The position numbers and the translations under genes were made by a program. Positions 55,584-64,000 of a stretch of DNA of 64,000 nt are shown piece by piece. The notes beneath the pieces are model-generated. The model searched no databases. It was given only the letters and a program-made list of their open reading frames with translations, and was not told the origin of the DNA. The DNA lies in contig NZ_CP011005.1 of the NCBI RefSeq assembly GCF_000950575.1, positions 2,356,001-2,420,000 on the forward strand, in the 5' to 3' direction. The first letter of the stretch is position 1. Each line of letters begins with the position of its first letter. This stretch comes from Psychromicrobium lacuslunae (GTDB lineage: Bacteria > Actinomycetota > Actinomycetes > Actinomycetales > Micrococcaceae).

Positions 55584-57872
55584 ATGGCTGTTCGAAAGAA
55601 TCCGATCATCAATACTGCCACCACGCTGGGAAAGCTCGTCGGCTTCCTTGCTGTGAGTGTGCTTTGCGGCGTCTTGGTTGCTGGCCTGATGGTGCCCGCT
55701 GTCGCACTGACTGGCAGCGCCGCCAGCACCTCCATCGATGCTTTCGACAAGCTTCCGGGTGAGTTGACCTCGGCCGATGCTGCGGTGGCGACCAAGATCC
55801 TGGCCTCCGACGGCTCGTTGATTGCCAATCTATACACCCAGAACCGGCAGCCGGTGGGTTTCGATCAGATGTCGCCGTTCATTAAAAACGCAGTGGTCGC
55901 GATCGAGGATTCCCGGTTCTACGAACACGGCGGTGTTGACGCCACTGGCATCATGCGAGCCCTGGTTTCCACCGTGCAAGGCGGCCGTCAGGGCGCCTCC
56001 ACCATCACTCAGCAGTATGTGAACAATAAAATCATCCAGGGGCTCGAAGCGCAGAATAAGGGCGATCTAGCCAAAATCGGCGCAGCGAAGACAGTCGCCG
56101 ATAAACTACGCGAAATGAAGCTCGCTATCGCTTTGGAGAAGCAGCAGTCTAAGGATCAGATCCTGGCTGGCTACCTCAATATTGTGAACTTCGCCAACGG
56201 TGCTTATGGCATTCAGGCCGCTGCGCAGCGATACTTTAGCGTCGATGCCAGCAAGCTAACGCTGGTCCAGGCGGCCACTCTGGCCGGAGTGGTGAACAGC
56301 CCCTCGTTCTACGATCCCATCGCGCATCCCGATAATGCCAAGGATCGCCGAAATGATGTGCTGGACAAGATGCTGGCGCAAAAGATGATCAACAAGAAAG
56401 ATCACGACGCCGCCGTCGCCGCACCGGTTACCCTGAAGCCAAAAGTGCAACCGCAGGGCTGTGCGACGGCAGCAGTGGCACCATTTTTCTGCGAATACGT
56501 CAAAAACTTAATTCTTGGTGATGCGACCTTTGGAAAAACCGTCGATGATCGGGCTCAGGCGCTTTATCAGGGCGGCCTGACAATTAAGACGACTCTCGAC
56601 CCCAAAGCCCAAAAGATCGCTCAAGATCAGCAGAACAACACCACCGGGCCTAACGACAATCGTGGCTCGGCGATGGTGAGCATCGAGCCCGGTACCGGAA
56701 AAGTGCTAACCATGGCGCAGAACTTCAAGATGTCAGCCGTAGCCGCGGTTGGTCAGACATCTTATAACTTCAGCGTCGGCAAGTTCGATGCAGATCACAA
56801 CCCTTTGGGCGGCCTCGGCACCATGGGGGTCGGCTCCACGATGAAACCTTTTACCTTCGCTTCCTGGCTTGATGACGGCCGCTCGATGAACACGGTTCTC
56901 AATGGCGCGAAGCGCGTTTACGGCACCGACACGGTGTGGCGGAACTCTTGCGGAACCACAACGGGTTACTTTGATAGCAGCCTGCCGGGAAGTGATGATC
57001 TGCAGAACGACGACCCGAACCATTACTATTCGATGTCGGTACTCAATGGTCTGGTGGGCTCGATCAATACGATTACCTTTGCCAGCGCCTCTCAGCTCGA
57101 TTTCTGCAAAATCAAGCAAATGACCACCGAGGCCGGGATTATCGACGGCGTCACCGGCAAACCGCTCACCTTTGATACCGCATCAAAACTCCTGGGTTCC
57201 GACAGCATCGACCCGCTGACGATGGCGAATGCTTTCGCTACTTTTGCGAATAAGGGGGTCTACTGCAAGCCAATCGCGATCAACTCGATCACTGACTCTC
57301 AGGGCAAGCAACTTCAAGTACCCCAGTCCGAGTGCAAGCAGACGATGAAGCCTGAGGTTGCCGCGGGTGTTATGTACGCTCTCCAACGTGTGCTGAGCGA
57401 CAAGGCGCGTGGCTCTGGAGCCCTTATCCAACCAAACGTGAATCAGGATAGCTACAACCTAGGAGCCAAGACTGGTACCACCAACTTCGGTGTGGACACC
57501 TGGGTTGTTGGTACAACCAGCGGTCTAGCGACAGCCTCCTGGTTTGGTAGTCCTACCGGTGAAATTGATAAACCGTTCCACAATCAGAACGTGACAATAA
57601 ACGGTCGGCCCTACGCTCAAATCGACGGTGCAAATATCGCAGGCACAGCCTTCTCCAACTTTATGAACGAGGTTGCTCCAAGCTATAAGCACGAGGACTT
57701 CCCACAGCCGCCAAGCAGCATGCTTGAGGAGCCCTACGTCGCGCCCCCGGTGACCCAAACTCCGAACCGGAACAACCCCACGAGCAGCAGTAAGGCAACT
57801 CCGCCGGCGACTAACGGAAATGCCAACACCAAGGGGAACAACGGGAACGGCGACTCGAAGAAGAAGCCTTGA
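55584..57872 (+). CDS. Bifunctional penicillin-binding protein (PonA2-like)
   Basis: 762 aa. N-terminal membrane helix (GFLAVSVLCGVLVAGLMVP), a GT51 glycosyltransferase (VAIEDSRFYEHGGVD, QGASTITQQYVNN), and a transpeptidase with STMKPF (SXXK), SIN and KTGTT. The tail (PQPPSSMLEEPYVAPP...) is Pro/Asn-rich and disordered. It polymerises and crosslinks peptidoglycan. It lacks the C-terminal PASTA domain of M. tuberculosis PonA2. Confidence 0.94.
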   Translation: MAVRKNPIINTATTLGKLVGFLAVSVLCGVLVAGLMVPAVALTGSAASTSIDAFDKLPGELTSADAAVATKILASDGSLIANLYTQNRQPVGFDQMSPFIKNAVVAIEDSRFYEHGGVDATGIMRALVSTVQGGRQGASTITQQYVNNKIIQGLEAQNKGDLAKIGAAKTVADKLREMKLAIALEKQQSKDQILAGYLNIVNFANGAYGIQAAAQRYFSVDASKLTLVQAATLAGVVNSPSFYDPIAHPDNAKDRRNDVLDKMLAQKMINKKDHDAAVAAPVTLKPKVQPQGCATAAVAPFFCEYVKNLILGDATFGKTVDDRAQALYQGGLTIKTTLDPKAQKIAQDQQNNTTGPNDNRGSAMVSIEPGTGKVLTMAQNFKMSAVAAVGQTSYNFSVGKFDADHNPLGGLGTMGVGSTMKPFTFASWLDDGRSMNTVLNGAKRVYGTDTVWRNSCGTTTGYFDSSLPGSDDLQNDDPNHYYSMSVLNGLVGSINTITFASASQLDFCKIKQMTTEAGIIDGVTGKPLTFDTASKLLGSDSIDPLTMANAFATFANKGVYCKPIAINSITDSQGKQLQVPQSECKQTMKPEVAAGVMYALQRVLSDKARGSGALIQPNVNQDSYNLGAKTGTTNFGVDTWVVGTTSGLATASWFGSPTGEIDKPFHNQNVTINGRPYAQIDGANIAGTAFSNFMNEVAPSYKHEDFPQPPSSMLEEPYVAPPVTQTPNRNNPTSSSKATPPATNGNANTKGNNGNGDSKKKP

Positions 57873-58816
57873 CCACTCGCGCGTCCCGGTCAGCGAGGAA
57901 CTGGCTGACCGGGTTCGGCACGGTAGCCGCCGCCGGTTTAGGCTGTGTTGCCTATGGGGCCTTCATTGAGCGGAATTGGTTCACTATTCGGCGTGAATCG
58001 CTGAATATTCTGCCCGCCGGTGCACCGGCATTCCGGATCCTGCACCTATCCGATATCCATCTGAACCTTGGGCAACGTAAGAAGACCGAGTGGCTGCAAG
58101 GGCTGGCGGAGCTCAAGCCCGATTTGGTAGTCAATACCGGCGATAACCTGACCCATCCGCAGGCCATTGATCCGCTGTTGAGCGCGCTTGAACCTCTCAT
58201 GCAATTTCCGGGCGTGTTTGTGCCCGGTTCGAATGACTACTACGCGCCACGGTTGAATAACCCAGCGGTCTATCTGCGTGGGCCATCGAAACTACCATTG
58301 AAACGCCAACCCGCTCGGCTGGATACTGAGCGAATGCACGCTGGCTTTGGTGCGCATGGCTGGGTTAACCTCACTAATCGGAATCAATCGCTCGTGCTGA
58401 AGGGCATTCGCTTCGATTTCTCCGGCGTGGACGATCCGCATTTGAAGCGTGAACGATACGCTGGTTGGCCGCAAGGAGCCGTTGATCAGGAAGATTCGCC
58501 GCATCTCAAGGTCGCCGTCGCACACGCCCCTTATCAGCGGGTGCTGGACCACTTCACCGAGGACGGAGCGGACCTGCTGTTGGCTGGCCACACCCATGGC
58601 GGGCAGTTGTGCATCCCGGGTTACGGTGCCATTGTCAGCAATTGCGATCTGCCGACCTGGCGAGCCAAAGGGCTCAATGACTGGGAAAGCGGAGGGCGCA
58701 CGACGCCGGTCAATGTTTCCGGCGGCATCGGCACCTCCCGCTTCGCCCCAGTGCGCTTCGCCTGCCGACCCGAGGCAGTGATGTTGGAGTTAAGAGCACG
58801 AAGCTCTAACACCTGA
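57869..58816 (+). CDS. Metallophosphoesterase
   Basis: 315 aa. Membrane anchor at 15-30, then metal motifs LHLSDIHLNLG, VNTGDNLTHP, GSNDYYAP and LLAGHTHGGQLCIPG. TTG start overlaps the PBP stop (TTGA). The substrate is unknown; a cell-envelope role is suggested by coupling with the PBP. Confidence 0.9.
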   Translation: MTTRASRSARNWLTGFGTVAAAGLGCVAYGAFIERNWFTIRRESLNILPAGAPAFRILHLSDIHLNLGQRKKTEWLQGLAELKPDLVVNTGDNLTHPQAIDPLLSALEPLMQFPGVFVPGSNDYYAPRLNNPAVYLRGPSKLPLKRQPARLDTERMHAGFGAHGWVNLTNRNQSLVLKGIRFDFSGVDDPHLKRERYAGWPQGAVDQEDSPHLKVAVAHAPYQRVLDHFTEDGADLLLAGHTHGGQLCIPGYGAIVSNCDLPTWRAKGLNDWESGGRTTPVNVSGGIGTSRFAPVRFACRPEAVMLELRARSSNT

Positions 58817-58827
58817 CGGTCTCACAT

Positions 58828-59865
58828 CTACTCCGCCGTCACCGGTCCCTCGGTATTCGGCTTCCAGCCCAGCTTCGGCGCCACATGCTTGGCGAAAGAT
58901 TCCAGGATGTGCATATTGAACTCGACCCCCAACTGGGTAGGAACGGTTAGCATCAACGTATCAGCCGCCATCACCGCTGAATCCTGCAACAGCTCCTCCA
59001 CCAACTTGTCCGGCTCCCCGGCATAGCTCTTGCCGAAGGTCGAACGGAAACCGTCGATGATGCCGACCTGGTCCCCGTCGCTGCGACCGAAGTACAGCCG
59101 ATCCGTGTCGTTCATAATCGGGAAGATGCTGCGGCTGACCGAAACTCGAGGATTACCGTCATGCCCGGCGTCTTTCCAGGCCTGACGATAGATCGCGATC
59201 TGCTCCGCCTGCAATTCATGGAAGGGCACCCCGGCATCTTCGGTTAGCAGGGTGGAGGACATCATATTGACGCCCATCTGCCCGGCCCATTCGGCGGTTT
59301 CCCGGGTCCCGGAGCCCCACCAGATCCGCTTCCGGACGCCGGGTGAATGCGGCTCCACTCGCAGTAACGTCTCTCGCCCGGTCGCCCTTGGATCGGAGGG
59401 CGCAATTCCTTCACCGTCGATCGCCCGCAAGAACAGCGCGAACTTCTGCCGGGCAATATCACCGCCGCGCGGATCATTACTACCGGTGTAGCCAAAGGAT
59501 TCATAGCCTCGGAGTGCGGTTTCGGGCGACCCCCGACTCATCCCGAGCGCTAGCCTGCCATCGCTGATCAAATCTAGCGCAGCGGTTTCCTCGGCCAGGT
59601 AGAGCGGGTTTTCGTAACGGAGATCGATAACGCCCGTCCCCACCTCGATCCGCTCGGTCTTCGCGGCAATGGCTGATAGTAGCGGGAAGGGCGAGGCCTG
59701 CTGCTTAGCGAAGTGGTGCACTCGGAAGTAGGCACCGTTGACGCCCAGCTCATCGGCAGCCACCGAAAGCTCAATGGCCTGCTTGATCGAGTCTTTCGCG
59801 GTGACGGTTTGCGAGCCACTACCCGGTCCGTAGTGTCCAAAGGAGAGAAATCCAAAACCTTTCAT
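58828..59865 (-). CDS. LLM class flavin-dependent oxidoreductase
   Basis: 345 aa bacterial luciferase-like TIM barrel (MKGFGFLSFGHYGPG start; LALGMSRGSPETALRGYESFG; RIWWGSGTRETAEWAG). It probably uses FMNH2 or F420H2. ATG 59865 is chosen, as ATGs at 59880 and 59916 lie in the operator-like region. An operator-like motif shared with yceI lies at 59878-59890. Confidence 0.9.
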   Translation of the reverse strand: MKGFGFLSFGHYGPGSGSQTVTAKDSIKQAIELSVAADELGVNGAYFRVHHFAKQQASPFPLLSAIAAKTERIEVGTGVIDLRYENPLYLAEETAALDLISDGRLALGMSRGSPETALRGYESFGYTGSNDPRGGDIARQKFALFLRAIDGEGIAPSDPRATGRETLLRVEPHSPGVRKRIWWGSGTRETAEWAGQMGVNMMSSTLLTEDAGVPFHELQAEQIAIYRQAWKDAGHDGNPRVSVSRSIFPIMNDTDRLYFGRSDGDQVGIIDGFRSTFGKSYAGEPDKLVEELLQDSAVMAADTLMLTVPTQLGVEFNMHILESFAKHVAPKLGWKPNTEGPVTAE

Positions 59866-59877
59866 GGTCACTAGAAG

Positions 59878-59890
59878 CATACGTTTGCAT
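59878..59890. promoter_or_regulatory. Operator-like motif upstream of the LLM oxidoreductase gene
   Basis: CATACGTTTGCAT, 12/13 identical to the motif at 4064-4076 upstream of yceI. Confidence 0.4.
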
Positions 59891-60084
59891 ATATTATTCC
59901 CGACTGCCCGATTCAAGACCCATCTCCGGGCAGGACGCCGGCGATGGTTTTACTCCGCTGCTATTTTCTGGGATTTACGAGCTATATTTACGCTTCACCC
60001 AGCCTGCCAGAGTGGATGCTATGCAGCCTTTCGACCGGCGCAGCTATTGCTCAAGTTCGCGACGCTACGGCGCCTGGCTCGCTG

Positions 60085-60121
60085 CGAACTCCGTGAAATA
60101 GGCACTCTCGCACAAACTTCG
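60085..60121. repeat. 37-bp imperfect inverted repeat, left flank of the DUF559 gene
   Basis: Opens CGAACTCCGTG and closes CACAAACTTCG. It aligns without gaps to 61178-61214, 29 of 37 identical. Confidence 0.75.
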
Positions 60122-60131
60122 TTGGTTATGA

Positions 60132-60171
60132 GGCACAGTGATGTAGGGAACTCCGCATCACTGTGCCGGTT
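60132..60171 (+). terminator. Strong hairpin before the DUF559 gene
   Basis: 12-bp perfect arms GGCACAGTGATG (60132-60143) and its complement (60156-60167), followed by GGTTTTCC. It may be a terminator or part of the repeat structure. No gene precedes it on the plus strand. Confidence 0.55.
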
Positions 60172-60241
60172 TTCCTCACATCTGGCCCCGACTTTTCTTT
60201 GAGACCAGAAAACGCCTGTTCGCTAAGCCAAAATGTTCTCC

Positions 60242-61120
60242 ATGACGGATCCGGTTCAGATCATCCGAGAGCTTGGCGGCGGCGCGCGTTGGAAGACCCT
60301 AATGTTGGCCGGTATTAGTCGCGCAGCACTTGCCCACGATGTCGAAGCGAAGCGCATTATTAACTACGGTTCGGGCGTCTATGGACTACCGGGGATGAGT
60401 ACCGCACGATTCCAGATGCTACGCGGTAACGCAGAATCCGCGTGCTTTACCGCCGCTAAGGAGCGCGGATTCTGGGTGCTCAAGCAACCAAATCAGCCAC
60501 ATGTCTCGGCGAATAACAATAAGAAGCTGATTGGCTTCGTGAAACATCGCGCCAAACTGCCGTTGAGCGATATTGACGTGGTATTACAAGTACTGCGGTG
60601 CGCACCGCGGAGCTCGGTCCGTCGGCCAAGCAACAGCGGTCAACAGCCAGGGCAAGCTTCACACCGCGCTGCTTTCGATGAGATAACCGAACTTGACGCC
60701 ATCGTTGTCGTGACCTCGGCAATTCGAATGAAAAGATGCACTCTGAACGAACTGAATGAGCGGCTGAGCAGACGCACCGATGTGAGGGCTCGCGAACTTC
60801 TGAAGAGAATCGATCCGCATGCGGAATCGCCCTTAGAAGTCGCCTCACGATTTCACCTGGAAAACGCCGGGTTCGTGGTGACTTCACAGGTTTATCTGCC
60901 AGGGATGGGGCGAATGGATCAATGCATCAACGGCGTGCTCGCACTGGAACTGATGGGCAAAGAATTTCACCTCGCCGAACAGAGCTTCAACGAGGATCTA
61001 CGACGTTTCAATCAATACACAGTCGCTGGTTTTCCGGTGCTGCGGGTAGGTTACGCACAGGTGGTGCATCATCCAACGGAGTTCGTCGATTTGGTACGGA
61101 GAGCAATGTCGGCACTCTAG
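60242..61120 (+). CDS. DUF559-domain protein with AbiEi-like N-terminus
   Basis: 292 aa. The N-terminal ~60 residues look like the winged helix of AbiEi-family antitoxins (MLAGISRAALAHDVEAKRI, GVYGLPG). The C-terminus has the DUF559/Vsr-like fold (MGRMDQCINGVLALELMG, EDLRRFNQYTVAGFPVLRV) with Asp and Glu at positions used by related endonucleases. Start ATG 60242 or 60233; neither has a good ribosome site. No toxin gene is adjacent. Flanked by related inverted repeats, suggesting an accessory gene. Confidence 0.8.
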   Translation: MTDPVQIIRELGGGARWKTLMLAGISRAALAHDVEAKRIINYGSGVYGLPGMSTARFQMLRGNAESACFTAAKERGFWVLKQPNQPHVSANNNKKLIGFVKHRAKLPLSDIDVVLQVLRCAPRSSVRRPSNSGQQPGQASHRAAFDEITELDAIVVVTSAIRMKRCTLNELNERLSRRTDVRARELLKRIDPHAESPLEVASRFHLENAGFVVTSQVYLPGMGRMDQCINGVLALELMGKEFHLAEQSFNEDLRRFNQYTVAGFPVLRVGYAQVVHHPTEFVDLVRRAMSAL

Positions 61121-61177
61121 TTCATCGCACCTCCTCTGATAGCCGAGCTTCGCAGCACCACCGTGCATGATTTGCAA

Positions 61178-61214
61178 CGAACTCTGTGGAAGAGGCGCTG
61201 GGGCACAAAGTTCG
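61178..61214. repeat. 37-bp imperfect inverted repeat, right flank of the DUF559 gene
   Basis: CGAACTCTGTG and CACAAAGTTCG arms (10 of 11 pair). Partner of 60085-60121. The rest of 61121-61392 shows no gene; a GTTAC-N5-GTAAC repeat lies at 61340-61354 before the ABC exporter. Confidence 0.75.
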
Positions 61215-61392
61215 CAGAGAACGGTGCGCGACAGCGCAACAGCACAGCCTGGCTTCGACGACTCCGCAAAGAATTCGAACATTACTCCAAAGTAGCCAGT
61301 CGAAACTCTTGGTGACCCAGGCCACAACACACTAGGATTGTTACTCTGCGTAACTAATTTTTACCGGTCACAAAGACACAAAAGAAGCTGGC

Positions 61393-63243
61393 ATGACTGC
61401 ATCGAAACGTAATCAAAACTCTCTCGCTTACTCCATCGGCCGACTATATCCCTTCCTCAAACCCATTCTTCCTCGCCTCGTTATGGGCTTACTTTGCGCC
61501 CTGGCCGCCAGTGTGGTGGCACTGGCAATCCCCCAGGTCTATCAAGTTCTGATCAACTCCGCGCTGCATCAGGGCGGCGAGACCAGTAGTGTCTGGATCG
61601 CCGCCGGCATCGTCCTCGCGCTCGGTGTTTTAGAGGCCGCCTTTGTCGCCCTGCGCCGCCAGTTCGTGATCACTCCAGCCACCACGGTGGAAACCAAAAT
61701 GCGGATCTCGCTCTACCGGCATCTGCAGGACCTCACTGTTTCGTTCCACGATCGCTGGGGCTCCGGGCAGCTACTCAGCAGGGCGATGAGCGATTTGAAT
61801 TTTCTCCGTCGCTGGATGGCCTTCGGTGCCATCATGCTGGTGGTCACCACCATTACGGTGATCATCGGCTTGGTGCTGATGTTCACGCTGAGCTGGGCGC
61901 TGGCGCTGATCTTCATTCTGGCCGGCGTGCCGATCGTGATTTATGGCTTCCGCTTCAACCGCTATTACCGCGAGGTCAGCCGGAAGAGTCAGGACCAAGC
62001 TGGTGACCTGGCCACCGCCGTCGAGGAATCCGTGCATGGCATTCGGGTGCTCAAGGCCTTCGGCAGGAGCCGTGAGGCCTTGGAGAACTTCAGCGATCAG
62101 GCCGAGGAGCTGCGCGAAACCGAGATCTCCAAAGCGAAGTCTCTTGCCACCTACTCACTGGTGATCAGCCTACTGCCCGAGCTTGCGCTGGGCTCCGGAC
62201 TGATCGTCGGCATCCTCCTGGTAGCCAATGGCACCCTGACGGTGGGCGCGCTGGTGGCGTTCTTTGCTACCGCAGCGGTGGTCGCTACCCCGGTGGAGTT
62301 CATGGGCCCACTGATGGCAATGTCACTGACCATGAAAACCGCGGTGGAACGGTTCTATGAAGTGATGGACGCCACGAACACCATCACCGACCCCGCGCAA
62401 CCAAGCGAACTCAACCAGCCAAGAGGCGCTGTCGAATTCCAACAAGTTGGCTTCCGTTACGCCGATGCCAAGAGCAATATTTTGCGCGATGTGAACCTCA
62501 GCATTCGCCCGGGTGAAACCATGGCGTTGGTCGGGGTGACCGGTTGCGGTAAATCCACCCTGCTGCAATTGGTGCCGCGGCTTTATGAGGTGAGTTCCGG
62601 TGCGATCAGCATCGACGGCGTCGACGTGCGGGAACTATCTTTGGACAGGCTACGGACCTTAGTGTCAGTCGCCTTCGAAGACACCACATTGTTCTCCTCT
62701 TCGGTTCGAGACAATGTACTGCTCGGCACCGGCCTGGACCCTGCCAGCCCCGCCGCCGACAAGGTACTGGAGGAGGCGCTCGACGTCGCCCAAGCACACT
62801 TCGCCTATTCGCTTCCCGAGGGCGTTGACACCCTGATTGGCGAGGAAGGACTCAGCCTCTCCGGTGGCCAGCGGCAACGCGTCGCACTGGCTCGCGCGAT
62901 TGCTTCCAAACCCGCCGTCCTAGTACTAGACGATCCGCTCTCCGCACTGGACGTGAACACCGAGGAATTGGTGGAGGGCAGGCTCCGTGAGGTACTCGCT
63001 GAGACCACCACGCTGATCGTGGCGCACCGACCCTCCACGGTAGCGATGGCGGATCGGGTCGCCCTGATGGAGAACGGCACGATTAGCGCGGTGGGCACCC
63101 ACTCCGAGCTGCTGGCCAGCAACGCGCACTACCGTTACGTGCTGGCCAGCCTGAATGAAGAGCCGAAGGATCTGGATAGCGAACTCGAAGACGATGACAA
63201 CGATCTTGATGATCTGCCGGGACTGAGCGAGGTAAAAGCATGA
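61393..63243 (+). CDS. ABC exporter half-transporter (TMD-NBD), subunit 1
   Basis: 616 aa. Six membrane helices then a nucleotide-binding domain: Walker A VGVTGCGKSTLL, signature LSLSGGQRQRVALA, Walker B VLVLDDPLSALD, H-loop VAHRPSTV. The residue after Walker B is Asp instead of catalytic Glu, as in one half of heterodimeric exporters. The C-terminus is acidic (ELEDDDNDLDDLPG). Overlaps the partner start (ATGA). Confidence 0.94.
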   Translation: MTASKRNQNSLAYSIGRLYPFLKPILPRLVMGLLCALAASVVALAIPQVYQVLINSALHQGGETSSVWIAAGIVLALGVLEAAFVALRRQFVITPATTVETKMRISLYRHLQDLTVSFHDRWGSGQLLSRAMSDLNFLRRWMAFGAIMLVVTTITVIIGLVLMFTLSWALALIFILAGVPIVIYGFRFNRYYREVSRKSQDQAGDLATAVEESVHGIRVLKAFGRSREALENFSDQAEELRETEISKAKSLATYSLVISLLPELALGSGLIVGILLVANGTLTVGALVAFFATAAVVATPVEFMGPLMAMSLTMKTAVERFYEVMDATNTITDPAQPSELNQPRGAVEFQQVGFRYADAKSNILRDVNLSIRPGETMALVGVTGCGKSTLLQLVPRLYEVSSGAISIDGVDVRELSLDRLRTLVSVAFEDTTLFSSSVRDNVLLGTGLDPASPAADKVLEEALDVAQAHFAYSLPEGVDTLIGEEGLSLSGGQRQRVALARAIASKPAVLVLDDPLSALDVNTEELVEGRLREVLAETTTLIVAHRPSTVAMADRVALMENGTISAVGTHSELLASNAHYRYVLASLNEEPKDLDSELEDDDNDLDDLPGLSEVKA

Positions 63244-64000
63244 GCATGGGCACCGCCGATGAAGATCGGATCAAACTCAATACCGCGGATTCAAAGTTAG
63301 TTCGCAAGCGGTCGCTCAAGCTGCTCGGCTCGCTGATTAGCCCGGTCCGTGGCCGCTTCATCTACACCATTGTCTTAGTGGTGCTCTCCCAGGCCACTAG
63401 GGTGGCCGGCCCGTTGCTGATCGCGTTCGGCATTGACCACGCGCTGCCTTCGATGATCAACGGGAACCCCGCACTACTGCTCTTCACCGGTGGCGGCTAC
63501 ATTCTGGCCGCGGTACTCACTTCGGTGATGACGGCAGGCTATGTCACGGCCACGGCTCAGCTGAGTCAGGCGATGCTGTTGGATCTACGACGCCGAGTGT
63601 TCCGGCACACCCAACGGCTCAGCTTAGAGTTTCACGAGAAGTACACCTCGGGCAGGATCATCGCCCGGCAGACCTCGGACCTGGAGGCGCTCCGCGAATT
63701 GCTCGATTCGGGTGTTTCGTCCCTGGCCTCCGGCATTGTGTTTATGCTCTTCACCGCGATCAGCATCTTCGCGCTGGACTGGCAGACCGGCATCGTGGTG
63801 CTGCTCGCTGGCATCCCGATGTTCTTCCTGGCGCGCTGGTACCAGACTCGTTCGCAGCTGGCCTTCCGTGCCTCCCGCGTGGTCTCGGCCAAGCTGATCG
63901 TGCACTTCGTGGAGACCATGACGGGCATTCGCGCGGTCAAGGCTTTCCGCCGAGAAAAGGATAACGGCGCCCGCTATTCGGAACTGGCCGAGGACTACCG
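63240..64000 (+). CDS. ABC exporter half-transporter, subunit 2 (partial)
   Basis: N-terminal ~253 residues of the second half; no stop before the edge. It begins MSMGTADEDR, continues through four membrane helices (IYTIVLVVLSQATRVAGPLL, LLLFTGGGYILAAVLTSV) and includes the coupling helix YTSGRIIARQTSDLEALREL. The nucleotide-binding domain lies beyond the window. The heterodimer's substrate is unknown. Confidence 0.9.
   Translation, partial: MSMGTADEDRIKLNTADSKLVRKRSLKLLGSLISPVRGRFIYTIVLVVLSQATRVAGPLLIAFGIDHALPSMINGNPALLLFTGGGYILAAVLTSVMTAGYVTATAQLSQAMLLDLRRRVFRHTQRLSLEFHEKYTSGRIIARQTSDLEALRELLDSGVSSLASGIVFMLFTAISIFALDWQTGIVVLLAGIPMFFLARWYQTRSQLAFRASRVVSAKLIVHFVETMTGIRAVKAFRREKDNGARYSELAEDY

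Noticed and set aside
59864-60202. 112-codon plus-strand open frame upstream of the DUF559 gene
   Set aside because: It starts opposite the LLM gene start, runs across the inverted repeat and hairpin, has no ribosome site and shows no recognisable domain.

Overview
The window is chromosomal DNA of a moderate-GC actinobacterium, most likely a member of the Micrococcaceae (Arthrobacter, Renibacterium or Psychromicrobium-like). The reasoning is the gene complement and gene order: a Rex regulator, the 32-residue Actinobacteria ribosomal protein bS22 next to a BldC-like excisionase-type protein, an Ssd/TadA/TadE cluster, MarP, a Crp regulator and a PonA2-like PBP. Long stretches follow the order remembered for Mycobacterium tuberculosis Rv0496-Rv0529 and Rv3644-Rv3683. 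The genus is inferred, not proven. No rRNA, tRNA, IS element, prophage or CRISPR array was seen.

Layout. 1-4010 (minus strand): a System II cytochrome c maturation operon (histidine phosphatase, TlpA-like thioredoxin, CcdA, ResB, CcsB cut by the window edge). 4137-8402: YceI, two Pro/Gln-rich membrane proteins, Rex, a glutaredoxin-like protein and a HAD-IB phosphatase. 8496-11054: bS22, a BldC-like DNA-binding protein, and a divergent lldR/lldD lactate pair with twin perfect operators. 11153-15978: ArsR regulator, AcuC deacetylase, a KtrB/KtrA potassium uptake pair and ProC. 15979-16469 has no protein gene but holds a two-hairpin candidate small RNA. 16470-26486: TIM-barrel isomerase, Ppx/GppA phosphatase, PepC peptidase, topoisomerase I, a two-component system and a two-domain methyltransferase.

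26487-27899 holds the most unusual gene: a single-chain, mitochondrial-type (FARS2-like) phenylalanyl-tRNA-synthetase homologue. Its Phe-pocket aromatic residues are replaced, and it is preceded by a leader that folds into a long hairpin and contains a short ORF. Then come TrhO, a DUF1998 helicase, a seven-gene minus-strand Tad/Flp pilus cluster (31348-35966), and a family A DNA polymerase that lacks a visible exonuclease motif. 37944-45430: TetR regulator plus alpha/beta hydrolase, membrane proteins, a NUDIX gene, Nth and acetyl-CoA synthetase.

45632-49670 is a CUT1 sugar ABC transport operon with its own DeoR regulator and no ATPase gene. It is bracketed by two members of a three-copy intergenic palindrome family. 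49894-59865 holds housekeeping genes (zinc ribbon protein, CtaG-like, AroQ, MarP, Crp, NUDIX, RidA, DUF4177, PBP, metallophosphoesterase, LLM oxidoreductase). 60242-61120 is a DUF559/AbiEi-like gene, probably accessory, flanked on both sides by related 37-bp imperfect inverted repeats. The window ends in a heterodimeric ABC exporter pair, the second gene being cut by the edge.
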